From [Phialemoniopsis] sp. UDSM-2020 (lineage: Eukaryota > Ascomycota > Sordariomycetes > Thyridiales > Thyridiaceae), in the NCBI GenBank assembly GCA_018873225.1, contig JAEILZ010000001.1, forward strand, positions 7,564,001-7,628,000: 64,000 bases of DNA. The letters are read 5' to 3'. The notes under the pieces were generated by a model. That model searched no databases. It saw nothing but the letters and a program-made list of their open reading frames with translations, and had not been told where the DNA came from. The first letter of the stretch is position 1; each line of letters starts with the position of its first letter. Both the position numbers and the translations under genes were made by a program. This document shows positions 9,828-19,959 of this stretch, one piece after another.

Positions 9828-10832
9828 TCAAGAGCTTGTTCTCTTGCTGGAGGATCTTCTGCTCTGCTGTCGAATGGTCCTGTCTGCCTCTGCTTTGGCC
9901 AGTTGATGCTTCAACAGCTCGATTTGGTGGTCTTGCTTCAACAGCTCGATTTCCTGCTCTTGGTCTTGCTTTAATCGCTCGATTTCCTGCTCTTGGTTTT
10001 GCTTCAACAGCTTGGTTTCCCGCTCTAGCTGTCGGACATCCGCATTCGCTTCAGCCTTGGCAAGCTTCAAGCGCTTGATCTCTTGCTTTTGCTGCTGTAT
10101 CGTTGTCTCTGCCTTGCTGTTGGCTTGTTCGAGGCGTTGGATGTATTGAGTGACTTCATCAAGACTCTTTACCTGGTCCGATGTAGATTCTAGCCGCTGG
10201 GCAATGCCGGTCTTTGGTGTCGGCACATCCTTAACAGTCAGGGCAGCGGGCTGTACGATGACTTTCTCAGACTGTGCAATATGCTCTTCAGTCTTCTTCT
10301 GTCTCTTTGCTGAGATGGGCTGCAATTCAACTTCTTCCAACTCCTCAGCTTCAGTCTTGATATCCGGCTTGGGAGCTGCACGCTTCTTGCTGTCGGACGT
10401 TTGCTGGACAGGTGCGTCATTGGCCGTATCTCGGGATGGCTTGAGAAGTCCTTTGAAGAAGTCCGACCCCTCAGAGGACCTCATAGCATCAGCAGCATCA
10501 GATCTGCCACCGGCCCTCAAGAATGTATCGAGCTCCGGGGGAAAGCGACCACCAGCACAGATCTGGAGTGCGACCAGTTCTTCTACTACCGCCTTGCCCT
10601 TGGCGGCGTCCCGTCGGACTTTCTTCCAGAGCGCAAGCTCACTCGGTCGGGGAGAAGCTTTCATAATGCCCTCAATCGCCATCTCAACCTTCTGTCGGAA
10701 AGCTGCTGTGTAGGGCGAGTCTGGGCTGTTAAGATGCCCAATCTTGATGTCCTTAAATCTCCTTACTGTGCCTGGGTCGTACTGGTGGTGTGCATACGTG
10801 CTGGTCGCACGTCCGGTATTTGGAGTCGCCAT
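9828..10832 (-). CDS. Coiled-coil protein of unknown function
   Basis: Single exon, 334 aa from the ATG at 10832. An in-frame ATG at 10967 would add 45 residues that look untranslated, and the repeat unit upstream reaches into it. Residues 1 to about 110 are a compact mixed region (YTAAFRQKVEMAIEGIMKAS, ELALWKKVRRDAAKGK). A Lys/Glu-rich linker with a nuclear-signal-like SAKRQKK follows. From about residue 215 to the end lies a long coiled coil (EVTQYIQRLEQANSKAETTI onward). Its last part is made of 11-residue repeats of the type QEQEIERLKQD, encoded by the 33-bp tandem repeat at 9906-10031. I do not recognise the N-terminal domain. The protein may be lineage-specific. The stop lies 292 bases from the stop of the convergent secreted-protein gene. 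Confidence 0.65.
   Translation of the reverse strand: MATPNTGRATSTYAHHQYDPGTVRRFKDIKIGHLNSPDSPYTAAFRQKVEMAIEGIMKASPRPSELALWKKVRRDAAKGKAVVEELVALQICAGGRFPPELDTFLRAGGRSDAADAMRSSEGSDFFKGLLKPSRDTANDAPVQQTSDSKKRAAPKPDIKTEAEELEEVELQPISAKRQKKTEEHIAQSEKVIVQPAALTVKDVPTPKTGIAQRLESTSDQVKSLDEVTQYIQRLEQANSKAETTIQQQKQEIKRLKLAKAEANADVRQLERETKLLKQNQEQEIERLKQDQEQEIELLKQDHQIELLKHQLAKAEADRTIRQQSRRSSSKRTSS
9906..10031 (-). repeat. 33-bp tandem repeat inside the coiled-coil gene
   Basis: Units begin near 9906 (shortened by 6 bp), 9933, 9966 and 9999 on the plus strand (TTGCTTCAACAGCTCGATTT-type). The period of 33 bp equals 11 codons, so copy-number change would keep the frame. Confidence 0.8.
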
Positions 10833-10943
10833 GACGAAGCTGTATCGTAAGGCACGTCCGACGATCAGATAAATCAGTAGACTGAGTTGTGAAATACTGA
10901 CAGACCGGAGGGGTGGGTGCGCTGAGGGACGAGTGTAAGCAGC

Positions 10944-11340
10944 TCTCAGGCTGTAGGTGAAACACAACTGAGCTGTGCACAGTCAGTAAATCAACCATAA
11001 AAACAACACTATACACACTGGGGTGAAAAATACCGGCGAATTCAGTACTGAGCTCTATATGAGCATTAGGTGTCGGACAAGAGCTCTGTATTGTACTGAG
11101 ACTGGGGTGAGTGTAGAGATGGGTGGTATGAGAGATAAATCTCAGGCTGTAGCTGAGATACTGGTGAGAAATGAATGGTTAGCAAATTAAACCTTAGAAA
11201 AAAGAAAACAGTCGTACACTAGGGTAGAAAATACCGGCAATTTCAGTACTGAGCTCTATATGAGCACCAGATGTCGAACAATGGCTCTATACCGTAGCTA
11301 AGATCTGAGCTGAGTCTGGAAGCAGGTGGTGCGAGAGAAA
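10944..11340. repeat. Diverged direct repeat, about 200 bp per unit, two copies
   Basis: Unit 1 begins at 10944 and unit 2 at 11140, both with TCTCAGGCTGTAG. They share further blocks at the same offset of 196-201 bases: AAAATACCGGC, TTCAGTACTGAGCTC followed by TATATGAGCA, and GAGTGTAG/GAGTCTGG-like ends. The sequence between the blocks is well diverged. A third, weaker copy may overlap the 5' end of the coiled-coil gene (10860-10943). It is not recognisable as a known transposon. Confidence 0.65.
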
Positions 11341-11951
11341 GTGGGTGTGGGCTAAACAGCAGGAGGCAAGGGTGTGAAAAGGTGTCATGTGGCCGGAAGG
11401 CTCAAAGCCGCCTCACTTGAATCTGAGACTCGTATATTCTGTTGGACACAATGTCCAGTGAGCATGAGATAATGCACCAGCTCGATCTGTCGAGTCAGGT
11501 AGTTGACAATGCTCTGGTCAGTCTGGCACCCTTGCGTGGCCAGGGACGGTCTGTAATGTAAGGTGGCGGTGACGCAAGATTTATACAAGCAGCCTGGGAG
11601 CATCCAGAATAGAGGCACGATATCCTTGTCATCATTATGCGTCATCCACGGAGCAGTGAAGAGTATGGTTCAATGGAGATGGAAGCTAGGTAGCATGCAT
11701 CTCACGGTGATAATTTCTCATCCGAACCCGAGCATGTCCTCAACAAATTTAGAACCTAATAGGTCCAGTCTGTCCAAATGATTTGCTAATCTAGATTGCT
11801 AACGGGATGCAATCCAAATACCAGACCATGATCTCAGGTTCTGCTGATTGGAGAGCGTAGGCGCCGCCTCCGCAACCCCTTGAACACTCCCCCGTTGGCT
11901 TATTTAGTAATCAATTGATTCAACAGTGTCTTGCGTCCCACGGTACGGCGC
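11341..11951. other. Intergenic region
   Basis: 600 bases right of the direct repeat and 3' of the protease gene. No supported gene or structure was seen; only short open frames occur. Confidence 0.4.
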
Positions 11952-12932
11952 CTAAGGGTAGTCGTTCCTAGCCCTGATAATGGCGTTGACCAGGTTCCCA
12001 CCAGATGCAAAGCCAGTCCCGATAGAGCTCGTACCACTCGCCACACCGTAGACGTATCGAGAGCCGTCTTCGAGAAGCCAGAGGGGACCGCCAGACTGGC
12101 CAGGGACGGCATCTGCGTCCGTCTCCAGAGGACCTCCAGGCTCACAATCCGCGCAGCGTGACACGGAGATCCCTTCTTGGCGGTAAGGCGTTGACGCGCC
12201 GTGATCGCCGGGGTAGCCCAGGTGGAACTAGTGCACGTCGAGAGTCAGTGATGCAGCTATGATGCAGTCGCTCGCTTTCTTTGGAGCGGCGAGACACGAC
12301 GGAGGGTAACGGTGACTTACAAACATGGCCCGGTTCTTTTGCGCATCGCAATTGATCACTTTGGCTCCGAGGTAACCGTTCGGCTCACCTAGAGGGTCGG
12401 CGAGGACAAAAATGGCCCAGTCCTCTTTCTGGTTGCAGGCACCTTCGCCCTGTGTCACGCTGATAATCGCAACAGCATTCGAGCCACCGCCCCTCTCTCC
12501 ATTGAAGTACTTGGGCTGGAAACGCACGGAGGCGCCGGCAGGCGGGATGCAGTGCTTCGCAGTGGCGACGAGCCGTCTTCCGACCAGGGATCCGCTGCAG
12601 ACATAGCCACTGGATCCTTGAATTCGACCCATGGCACTGTAGGGATACTCCTGGTGATCCCACAGGACGCGGTTGTCGGGGCCGATAATACCCCTGGCTT
12701 CAAGCGAGTCCGTAGTGACGTTGGTCGAGGGCAGAGCCTCTAGGCCATCGAAGCTTTGCAGCTCTTCTGGAGTGAGTTCTATCCTGACAGGGACGGGCCC
12801 CTGGGACTTTGCCGCGGGGAGAACGATGGGTGCAACTCCCAGGGGAGCATATTGATCAGGGGCCGGAGCTGCCAGGGCGCTGGCAGAGAACGAAATGATG
12901 GCCGCGGCCACATGGGAGGTGATACGCACCAT
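11952..12932 (-). CDS. Secreted trypsin-like serine protease (chymotrypsin fold, glutamyl-endopeptidase-like)
   Basis: Predicted secreted endopeptidase, complement(join(11952..12227, 12321..12932)), 295 aa. The 93-nt intron (GTAAGT, CACTGAC branch, CACTAG) restores AMFFHLGYPGDHG in frame. The start at 12932 gives the signal peptide MVRITSHVAAAIISFSASAL; the ATG at 13004 would precede it by 24 residues. Residues 21-80 are a propeptide ending at LEAR, with mature GIIGPDNRV following, a trypsin-like activation site. The catalytic triad is visible: His127 in TAKHC, Asp171 in KEDWAIFVL, Ser249 in PGQSGGPLW. The DWA and GxSGGP arrangement and the short length suggest the glutamyl-endopeptidase (V8-like) branch of family S1 rather than classic trypsin. 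Substrate specificity is not predicted. Confidence 0.85.
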
Positions 12933-14271
12933 GGTGTGTAAGGATGGCTCTGAAGTACTATGACAATGGGTTGAAACAAGTGCGGTGGTGCAGTTCATCA
13001 ACAATCGACTGACGAGGCATGTGGAAGTCCTCTTGAATTTATACCCAGAGTTGTCAAAGGCTTATTGATCATTGCAACATTGCATAGTCTCGGGCTTTGA
13101 AGGCCTCTAGCTTGTAGGAACAGCCAAGACTCTTCTTCCTGTCAGCGCTACGTTGTGTCAGCCTTGTTGGCACTCGCAAACAACGAGTCTGGTCGTCGGA
13201 CTGCGGTAACGTTCTCCACTAGTGTCTTGAAGCTACATCTGCAATACGACACTGCCTCGGCGTCGGCGAAATTCAATTGGGTAGGTGGTATTCCTACATA
13301 TCTCCTTTCTTTCACATGGTCGGCCGCACATGGCACGTCTCGTGGTGAACACTACTCGGACTTTGGACAATATTGGCGTGTGTAAGACAATATTGGTCGA
13401 TGCATGATCAAGGGTAGCATCAAGGGTCCAGCCGACGGATGGCACCGTTGGCAACATGGGACGATCTTCTCTCCAATCAATTAAGCTTAATCCAGTGCAT
13501 GGCTCGGTTGGTGCTTATTCAAAGCCCCCTCAGGAGCAAGTCTCCACTTGGACACCCCATCAGATTGGGGGCCGTCAGACAATTGTTCACAAGCTCACGG
13601 GTTTGCCGTCAACATACTGCGCCTCGTGAGGATTTCCGAGTATTCCGTCGGAGCTACCTCATCCTCTTTTAGCATAGCGAGCGGTTCCCCCCGTCAACGG
13701 CACGAGACTGTGGCTCCGCGCAGAGAGACTATTGAAGAGCTTTGCTTCTTGGCGGCGGCCGCAAAGTTGACATTGGTTTTGGGGGCCATATTACGAGAAC
13801 TGACTTCCTTCTACTAGCCACAACTAATTTTCACCGCAAAGACATTGGCTTCATAGCATAGAAGCAGCAAAAAGGCGAAATGACATTTCTTAGAGGTAGT
13901 CATTACGTGATACTGTATTAAAAAGCTGCGCGTGTCTTTCATCGTGATGATACATGTTCTAAAAGAAGACAAGGCGATCGCTATGATACCAGTCATCATT
14001 ATTATACCCTCAGACCTGAGCATCATGGCGCCGGTGACCCTAGTCGATTACTCAAGAGTGGACGGGGCGTGCGTCCTCGGCGTCTTCAATCCCTCGTTTA
14101 TGAAGGCTATCCTGAACCCGGTGTTGCGTGGGCCCAGTGAGCAGGCTCCGGGTCAATGATAGGTGAAATGAGTGCTCGATGCTCATGAAAGTGAATGGAC
14201 CGAGTGCGCTTAGGTTCGTATATGGTACAGAAATGTGGCTTGACAGCTTCATGGACAAGGGCAGACCGGGT
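12933..14271. other. Intergenic region, 1.3 kb
   Basis: Several open frames of 60-90 codons occur on both strands without family features, splice support or codon bias. The left end is the protease promoter. Nothing else was recognised. Confidence 0.4.
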
Positions 14272-14616
14272 TTACACAGAATCAGGCGCGCGAGAAAGCT
14301 CAATCCTCGGGATGTTCTGTTTCGAGATGGTATTGTTGCCATTCATTTCGCCCGAGCGCGAAGACTTTCGTTTGGTTTGTGTAGTGGCGTCAGAGGTCTT
14401 GATGTGATGGTCGTCTTCGAGATTGTGCTGGCTTTCGCTGGAACTCTTCCGACCGTGTGAATCCGCACTTGGTAAAGCATCGGCATTGTTTGCTAGACCA
14501 GGTGTCTGAGGATCCAGGGGCTGTTTCGATGCTGGGAGAGTATAGTTCTCGTGGTCTCGCCCAAATATATGGTTGGCCAGCCCATTCAAAGCATGCCTGA
14601 GACGACTGAACGGCAT
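14272..14616 (-). CDS. Hypothetical short polar protein
   Basis: Open frame of 114 aa starting MPFSRLRHALNGLANHIFGR and continuing as a Ser/Asp/His/Asn-rich, probably disordered chain (SADSHGRKSSSESQHNLEDD; TTQTKRKSSRSGEMNGN). There is no signal peptide. The amphipathic first 20 residues and later low complexity look like a real but rapidly evolving fungal protein. A GTGTAA at the stop could be a weak splice donor, so the model may be incomplete at the 3' end. No family recognised. Confidence 0.4.
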   Translation of the reverse strand: MPFSRLRHALNGLANHIFGRDHENYTLPASKQPLDPQTPGLANNADALPSADSHGRKSSSESQHNLEDDHHIKTSDATTQTKRKSSRSGEMNGNNTISKQNIPRIELSRAPDSV

Positions 14617-15115
14617 TGTGCTGATATGTCGTAAGGTATGTTGTTAACTGTGTTGTTCTATTCTCCTAAACAGCGACATAGTTGTGAGCAAAAAGGAAGA
14701 AGCCTGCGATACAAAACTGCCATGGAATTTAAGCTCCTAGGCCATTTAATCCCAGTTCCTGTATCTGACGTATGTCGCAGATCGCACTGAGACACAGCAT
14801 GACTCGCGATGCTTGGCTGCCACTACCTCGACGTCACAGAATCCATGACCCACATTTTCAGCTCTCCATGCCCCATCGTCATACAGAGGTGGCAAAAGTA
14901 AATAAGCTGTCTCTGCGAGGTATTGACCTATATGGTTTTGGGTAGTGGGATAATCCTCCGTCTAACAGTCGATACCTGAAAGGGGGTCCAACCGTTTGCC
15001 TCTAAATAAGATAACCAGTTGCAATATAGTGATGATTTCTGACCCAACCCCGAGCATAGTCCATAACCTTTAAGAAGTGAATCCAGTAACCTATCACCTC
15101 CTTGGAAAACCTCAA
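14617..15115. other. Intergenic region
   Basis: 500 bases upstream of the short hypothetical gene and downstream of the MYND gene. Nothing supportable was seen. Confidence 0.4.
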
Positions 15116-16240
15116 TCAATCGACGCCCAATGCCGCTAGCACCTCATCCATTGTAAGAATCATAGAGCCCTCGGTAAACCTTTCAGGTCCCCATGTTTCC
15201 CGCATAACTTGTCCGAGCATCTCAATGGCGCCTGGTGACTCGAACCAGGCCGGGAAGCAATATGACAAGGCTATGTTGGCATCAGGAACACAGCCCCTAA
15301 CCGTGCCGGCCGCCCGAGGTCTCAACTTGCCCTCGTCGCTGTTGTGGTAGATCGCCTCGAGGACGTGCGTGTTCTTGTCTTCGATGGCGTAGCACAGGTC
15401 CCGGAGGTGTCGCTTCGCCTTGCGGATGAAGCTCGAGACCTGCTTCGGCGTGCACTTGAGCAAGACCCCGCGGCTCGCGTAGCTATGGCCCAGCGCGTGC
15501 CCGCGGACGATGTCGACGAGCTCCTGCGGCATGCGGCCCCGGAGCACCCTGGTGGCGTTATGCAGGGCAATCAGGTTCGTAACCAGGCGGGTTTTGAGCA
15601 GGGCCATCCCCAGCATTTCGCACAGGTCGTGCATGCCACAGTCGCAGCCCAGGATGTCTCCCGGGGGAGCCACCGCGTTCTTGATGTTGAGGAACGTCGA
15701 TTGGGGATCGTGCCAGTCGTAATCTGGGTCCTCAGCAGTCGTCGCCCACCACTTTATGAAGTCGTATGCCTCTTGGTCTCTGTCGAGCCGCATGCACAAG
15801 GTCGGAATCTGGTTACGAGTGCCAGTGCTGTCCCCATTGCCCAGTCGCAGGGTCTCCTGCAGGTGCTGCAGGGCCAGCTCGAGTGCTTCTCGGTGACCGC
15901 CGTCGCCTCCAAAGTGGTCCATCATTACATCGGCCCAGTATCGGCGCGCACCCATGTACGCGGAGGTCTCTTCGTAGAGGTCGAAGTCGCCGGTCCATTC
16001 CTCCCAAAGCTTGTCGTCTATCATGTGGCGGAGCTGAGTCTCTGCGAGATCTTGCACGAGGCCCGCCTTGTACACAAAGGAACATTTCTCCTTGTGCTTG
16101 GCGCGGTCTCTTGACTGGTGCTCTTTGCTGCAGTAGTAGACGACCTGGCAGGCAGTGCACTTCTTGAGGTTCTTCTTGCTGTGGCAGACTTCGCACCACC
16201 GTGGCTTCAGAGTGATGGCGGACGACGGGTTGAACTGCAT
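15116..16240 (-). CDS. MYND-type zinc finger protein
   Basis: Single exon, 374 aa from the ATG at 16240. The frame stays open upstream to 16630, but that part has no domain and the zinc finger would then sit far inside. The MYND finger occupies residues 16-53: WCEVC, KKCTAC, VYYCSKEH and HKEKC. Seven ligand positions match the consensus (Cys16, 19, 28, 31, 37, His49, Cys53). The usual Cys after YYCSKE is His41 here, which can still bind zinc. MYND fingers bind proline-rich partner peptides. The remaining 320 aa form an alpha-helical region (LELALQHLQETLRLGNGD, tetratricopeptide-like in feel) found behind MYND fingers in many fungal proteins of unknown role. No SET domain is present. Confidence 0.85.
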   Translation of the reverse strand: MQFNPSSAITLKPRWCEVCHSKKNLKKCTACQVVYYCSKEHQSRDRAKHKEKCSFVYKAGLVQDLAETQLRHMIDDKLWEEWTGDFDLYEETSAYMGARRYWADVMMDHFGGDGGHREALELALQHLQETLRLGNGDSTGTRNQIPTLCMRLDRDQEAYDFIKWWATTAEDPDYDWHDPQSTFLNIKNAVAPPGDILGCDCGMHDLCEMLGMALLKTRLVTNLIALHNATRVLRGRMPQELVDIVRGHALGHSYASRGVLLKCTPKQVSSFIRKAKRHLRDLCYAIEDKNTHVLEAIYHNSDEGKLRPRAAGTVRGCVPDANIALSYCFPAWFESPGAIEMLGQVMRETWGPERFTEGSMILTMDEVLAALGVD

Positions 16241-16880
16241 GATTGACAATTGCTGAAGAAGTACAGCAATTGAAAGCCCGAGGAGATGAGGGAGGGGATT
16301 GAGATGGCGCTGGGGAAAAGGAGGGGAGAGGATATGTAGTCGCGACGCAAAAGGAAACATCACGTCTCGCCGGGGTCCGGGGTCCCTTGACCAATGACGC
16401 AGCTTGCGCCGGGATTCTGCAGCCTCACCTGAAAGAAATGTTTGCTTCATGGCCAGGGTCCAATCAATACCTTGCTTGGAAGGAGCCAAGAATGCTCCCT
16501 TTGCAATGGTAGTGTCAGAACACTTCTGACAAGCGTACGCCTTGGCCCTTGCTTCAAAGTTTATCGTGATCGCGATCAACCTCTTGACTGAAGTCAATGC
16601 GACGTTCTTGTCCGCACAAGGCAATTTCAAAGACTCAACGCATGCCCAAGACCGATGTTCACATTCACACTTGGTTCAAATCGTGTCTTCGTATCACGGA
16701 GCATTGATTTGATATGTGTTATATCTGCGCAACTCCGAAATTGTCAAACCCAAAAATCTAGTCACTCTCTCTGTCGGCGACTGTTCCCATTAAAGCCATG
16801 GGGGCTTCGCAACTCTTCTCGCCACTGAGCTAGACAAGTCTCAATGCTGCTGGCGTCTCGAAGCTTGATCGAAAATACCG
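16241..16880. other. Promoter region of the MYND gene and 3' flank of the next gene
   Basis: 640 bases. The MYND frame continues open through most of it by chance. No repeat or RNA gene was seen. Confidence 0.4.
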
Positions 16881-17480
16881 CTAACCGCTCCTCGGGGGCG
16901 GCAACTCGTTCGAATACATCCAGGTGAAGTCCTTCAGCCAAGACATGTCGCCGCCGAAGGTAATCTTCGCAGGTACGTTGCTCAGTTGGCCATGGGAGGG
17001 GTCGTGCGAGGTCAGCACGTGGGCCTCGGCGACGTCCTTCGTGCCTCTGCCACAAATTCTGCGCAAATGGTTAGCCCATGATACATGTCAGTTGGCGTTG
17101 CAAACTGACCTAGGTTCCTTCTTTAGCTGGTCGTGAAGGTGACGGTAGTTTGTATTGACCTCGATCTCGATCGTCTCCACCTCGCTCCACGAAGCAGTCT
17201 GCGGCCAGGCTGTTGCCTGCGCCGTCTTTCCGAGCGGCTTGACACGAACCGACGCAGTCTCAATGGTCGCCCCGAGGAGTTCGTAGGCGAACTTGACATG
17301 AGGTGGGTCCAAAATGCGCATCGAGTCGCGCCGGCAGAAGCCCAGATCCTTGGCCTCTGGGATGGTGAAACCCTGGCTGTGAAGCTCCGTCTCCCGTCGA
17401 GATTGTCCTTCCCAAGGGTCTGGGATATTGGGCGGTGGATGATGGGCGGAGGGCCAACCGTGGGTGCCTGAAGATGCCAT
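16881..17480 (-). CDS. Hypothetical two-exon protein
   Basis: Gene model complement(join(16881..17058, 17110..17480)), 182 aa. The 51-nt intron has GTCAGT, a GGCTAACC branch and GCGCAG; it joins DQLKKEPR to ICGRGTKDVAEAHVLTSH in one frame to the stop at 16881. The N-terminal 40 residues are proline-rich. A probably folded region follows (HVKFAYELLGATIETASVRV; WSEVETIEIEVNTNYRHLHD). The C-terminal end is DMSWLKDFTWMYSNELPPPR. There is no signal peptide or membrane helix. I do not recognise the family. It lies 640 bases from the MYND gene on the same strand. Confidence 0.55.
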
Positions 17481-18380
17481 TGTTCTGTTTCAAGGGTGCT
17501 AGTCTGTTGATCTTGAATGTGCTGTAATGGTATGAACCTGTTGATCCTGCACTGGAAAACTGAATGCTTGACGAATACCAAGAGAGCTCAAGGTTATGGG
17601 CGAATAAACCAACTCTTAAATACCTCTCTAGACGCAGGATTAATCACCAGACAGCCGTGACTGTGCTGCCAATATGGTTACTGTCACTAGACTGTTTACA
17701 GGTACCACCGACTAGGCCCGTCTCACCATACTTGCTGTGATTCTCGAGGTACAACATAGCGCTAGATAGTTTGTTATCAGTGCTTGGTGATAATAGGGCT
17801 GTGCTGGACGTCATATGCTACCTGTCCTGTCACAACTTGCTTCATCAGCCCATACAGTGAAACTTGTCGTAGCATTGCCCTTCAAGGACTTGACCAACAT
17901 CCTCATCTTGGAAGAAATTCTAAATTCCACGACAATTCATTTTACTATTCATTCCTTCTCTCTCTCCAGCTTCCCCCAGCTTCCCCCAGCTTTTCCCAGC
18001 TTAAGACTCGAGCTTATCCGGTCACCTTCTCATCTGCTGAACAGCATGCATATCAGGCGAATCGTGGCTAACAAGGGGTTATCCCACTACCTTAACATCG
18101 ATTGGATCTCAGCGTAATGCTTTCCCCTATCTAGAGGGACGTGGGATGTTCCGCCTCAAACTTCTCAGCGCTGTTGAGGTAGTGCCGCTAAATAAATATC
18201 GAATAACACCGCTCTGGGATATCGGCCCTGATTATGTCGGCGTCCTTCTTTCGCTCCATCCGATCTGACAGGAGACTGTAAAATGAACAAGCCTTTGACA
18301 GACACATTGTCAAATCATGCTCGCATCCTATTGAGAATAAGCATATACCCATCAAAGGGTTGTTAGACACGGAAACATAC
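17481..18380. other. Gene-poor region
   Basis: Only short frames; includes the 10-bp tandem repeat at 17967-18002 and, at its right end, sequence that may be intron and decayed second exon of the pseudogene at 18381-18525. Confidence 0.4.
17967..18002 (+). repeat. 10-bp tandem repeat (CAGCTTCCCC)n
   Basis: Three and a half copies of a 10-bp unit; the last copy is changed to CAGCTTTTCC. Confidence 0.85.
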
Positions 18381-18525
18381 CACAGAGTCTTCGACGACTC
18401 TCCGCCCTGGGCGGACATGGCGGGGGGAGGGGGGAACAAGGTGTCCATGGCACCATTCATGTTGTTCGCGCGCCGTTCGGTGGCGGAACTCCTCCGTTGG
18501 TAGGTTCAGGAGTGAAGTTCGACAT
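18381..18525 (-). pseudogene. Frameshifted first-exon relic resembling a Csx1/Nam8-type RNA-binding protein
   Basis: On the minus strand an ATG at 18525 opens MSNFTPEPTNGGVPPPNGAR. After about 22 codons the frame hits a stop, but the next frame continues as NNMNGAMDTLFPPPPAMSAQ and then GGESSKTLW, directly at a good GTATGT donor (18380-18375). The length of 145 nt is one short of the phase needed, consistent with a single-base deletion. In Nam8/Csx1-family RNA-binding proteins the sequence continues TLW-MGELEPW at this kind of junction. After an intron-like stretch ending CAATAG, the minus strand reads G-ATG-CGAGC, as if ATGGGCGAGC had lost two bases, then becomes unrelated. No RRM domains follow. 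I read this as a broken, partial duplicate. The family assignment rests on a short motif only. Confidence 0.4.
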
Positions 18526-18639
18526 CTATGGTCGGTGTCATGGAACATATCTTCAACTTGCGTATCAACGCTGGGGCCTGAGGCTACCGATTCCTCTGTA
18601 GTAATAAAGACTTACCTCTAGCAGATTATAGCCGCTTCG

Positions 18640-19640
18640 GAAATAGCAGCATAGTCGACGTCAAACCCCTCTCTGAGTGTTCAGAAAGAAGGAGATTGCA
18701 GAGGTCCTTGAATATCTTGGCCGGTGAAGGGCAGAGATCAGAAAATAAAAGAACCAAGACGACAACTTGTGTATCGCAGCTGTAGACACTGAGTCCCCGA
18801 GACTGGAGGTACTGGAGCCGCATTAGTCGACGACGACAAGAGGTACCTACTCTGCGATCGGCCGACCCGAGGGGAGCGCTTGACGCAAGCCATTTTGCCA
18901 GGTAGCGGTGGTACTGCTCAGTAGAGAGTTGGACAAGCTTCTGGTATTGCAAGCTTTGAATGGGATTAGCCCTGAAAAGAACCACAGTAAGCAGGGATAC
19001 CAAGAAATGAATTAAATCTCTGTGAAATATGGAAAGAGACATTGGATACTCTACCTTTGACTACATTAAAGCCTCTTCTCTGGTTATGTAGTTGTACATT
19101 AAGGTTGTGAATTCTCCTCAAAGGAATTAAGTATGAGTCGAAAACGCCTTTGTGAATAGCCTCGGGGTGAGGAAGTAGCTTTACCCCTCGCTGTTGAGAG
19201 ATTTGCCTAATCTTCAGGCCGTGTCCAACTGTCGGGGGAGAATCAATCAATGATCGTGACCGTGGTAGCAGGGCATCCGACGCTGTGGCGTGGTGCACTC
19301 ATAAAGTGACAAATGCCGTGTCCGACGGGTGCATTCTGAAGTGCGACATGCGCCATGAAGTATCATTCTGGCTGGTGATAGCCCATGACGCAAGCAAGAG
19401 GGCGGTCCATGACCAACTAGGAGAATATGTTAGCTCTTAGCGTATGCATGCCCTATACCCTGGAAAGTACCTACAAAGGATCCATTTGGGATCCTGGCAA
19501 AAAGGGTGGCCATGGTGACCTTCAGACAGAAGTTGGGAGAGATTCTCTCGTCCCTGAGTTTCTGGATGAGGTTGGCCTCATCCGCAGTCAGCGGTCCCAG
19601 AGCTTCGTCCAGTGACTTTGTGTAGTTTGATTTGAAAAGA
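18640..19640 (-). other. Unresolved coding-like segments (multi-exon or decayed gene)
   Basis: Several minus-strand pieces look coding. The piece at about 19475-19640 reads KSLDEALGPLTADEANLIQK, then LRDERISPNFCLKVTMATLF and ARIPNGSF. It joins across a clean 58-nt intron (19417-19474, GTAGGT, GCTAAC branch, TCCTAG) to LVMDRPLACVMGYHQPE (stop at 19363). Further down are LLPHPEAIHKGVFDSYLIPL (around 19170-19100) before a GTAGAG donor, and NPIQSLQYQKLVQLSTEQYH, RYLAKWLASSAPLGSADRR (around 18970-18850) before a GTAGGT donor. I could not connect these into one open model with a start codon. Either it is a gene with more introns than I can place, or a gene in decay. Family not recognised. Confidence 0.35.
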
Positions 19641-19662
19641 TATATATATAAGATTCGTTGAT

Positions 19663-19959
19663 TTAGAGTATGTTGATGTCAAGGATGAGGTGTTCATGAT
19701 GTGGTAGTAGGTCTAAGGAAAAGCTGGCTCTTGAGTCTTGACGCGTCTTTTTACTTGATTTGGTGGCCTGTGCGCGACAACTTCTGTCACTCAACTCTCA
19801 CATTGCGTTCACATAAAGTAAGATACCTACCTCTTTCTTCATTTCGGGTAAACAACTGGTGAGGATACATCCAAGGGCCAAAGAGAGACAGAGCAACCCT
19901 CCAACAGTGAGGTTCTTGTAGGTGGCCTTACTACGTGATTGCGGTATTCTCAGTTGCAT
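19663..19959 (-). CDS. Possible small single-pass membrane protein
   Basis: Possible two-exon model complement(join(19663..19767, 19831..19959)), 77 aa. MQLRIPQSRSK is followed by a hydrophobic stretch LTVGGLLCLSLALGCILTSC (residues 18-37), so the N terminus is a likely signal anchor. The intron of 63 nt has GTAGGT and CGCACAG. The C-terminal half is polar (KSSKKTRQDSRAS). Shortness and weak support make this tentative; it may instead be the 5' part of the unresolved gene to its left. Confidence 0.3.

Noticed and set aside
16241..16630. 130-residue N-terminal extension of the MYND protein
   Set aside because: Open by chance; featureless, and the finger starts cleanly after the ATG at 16240.
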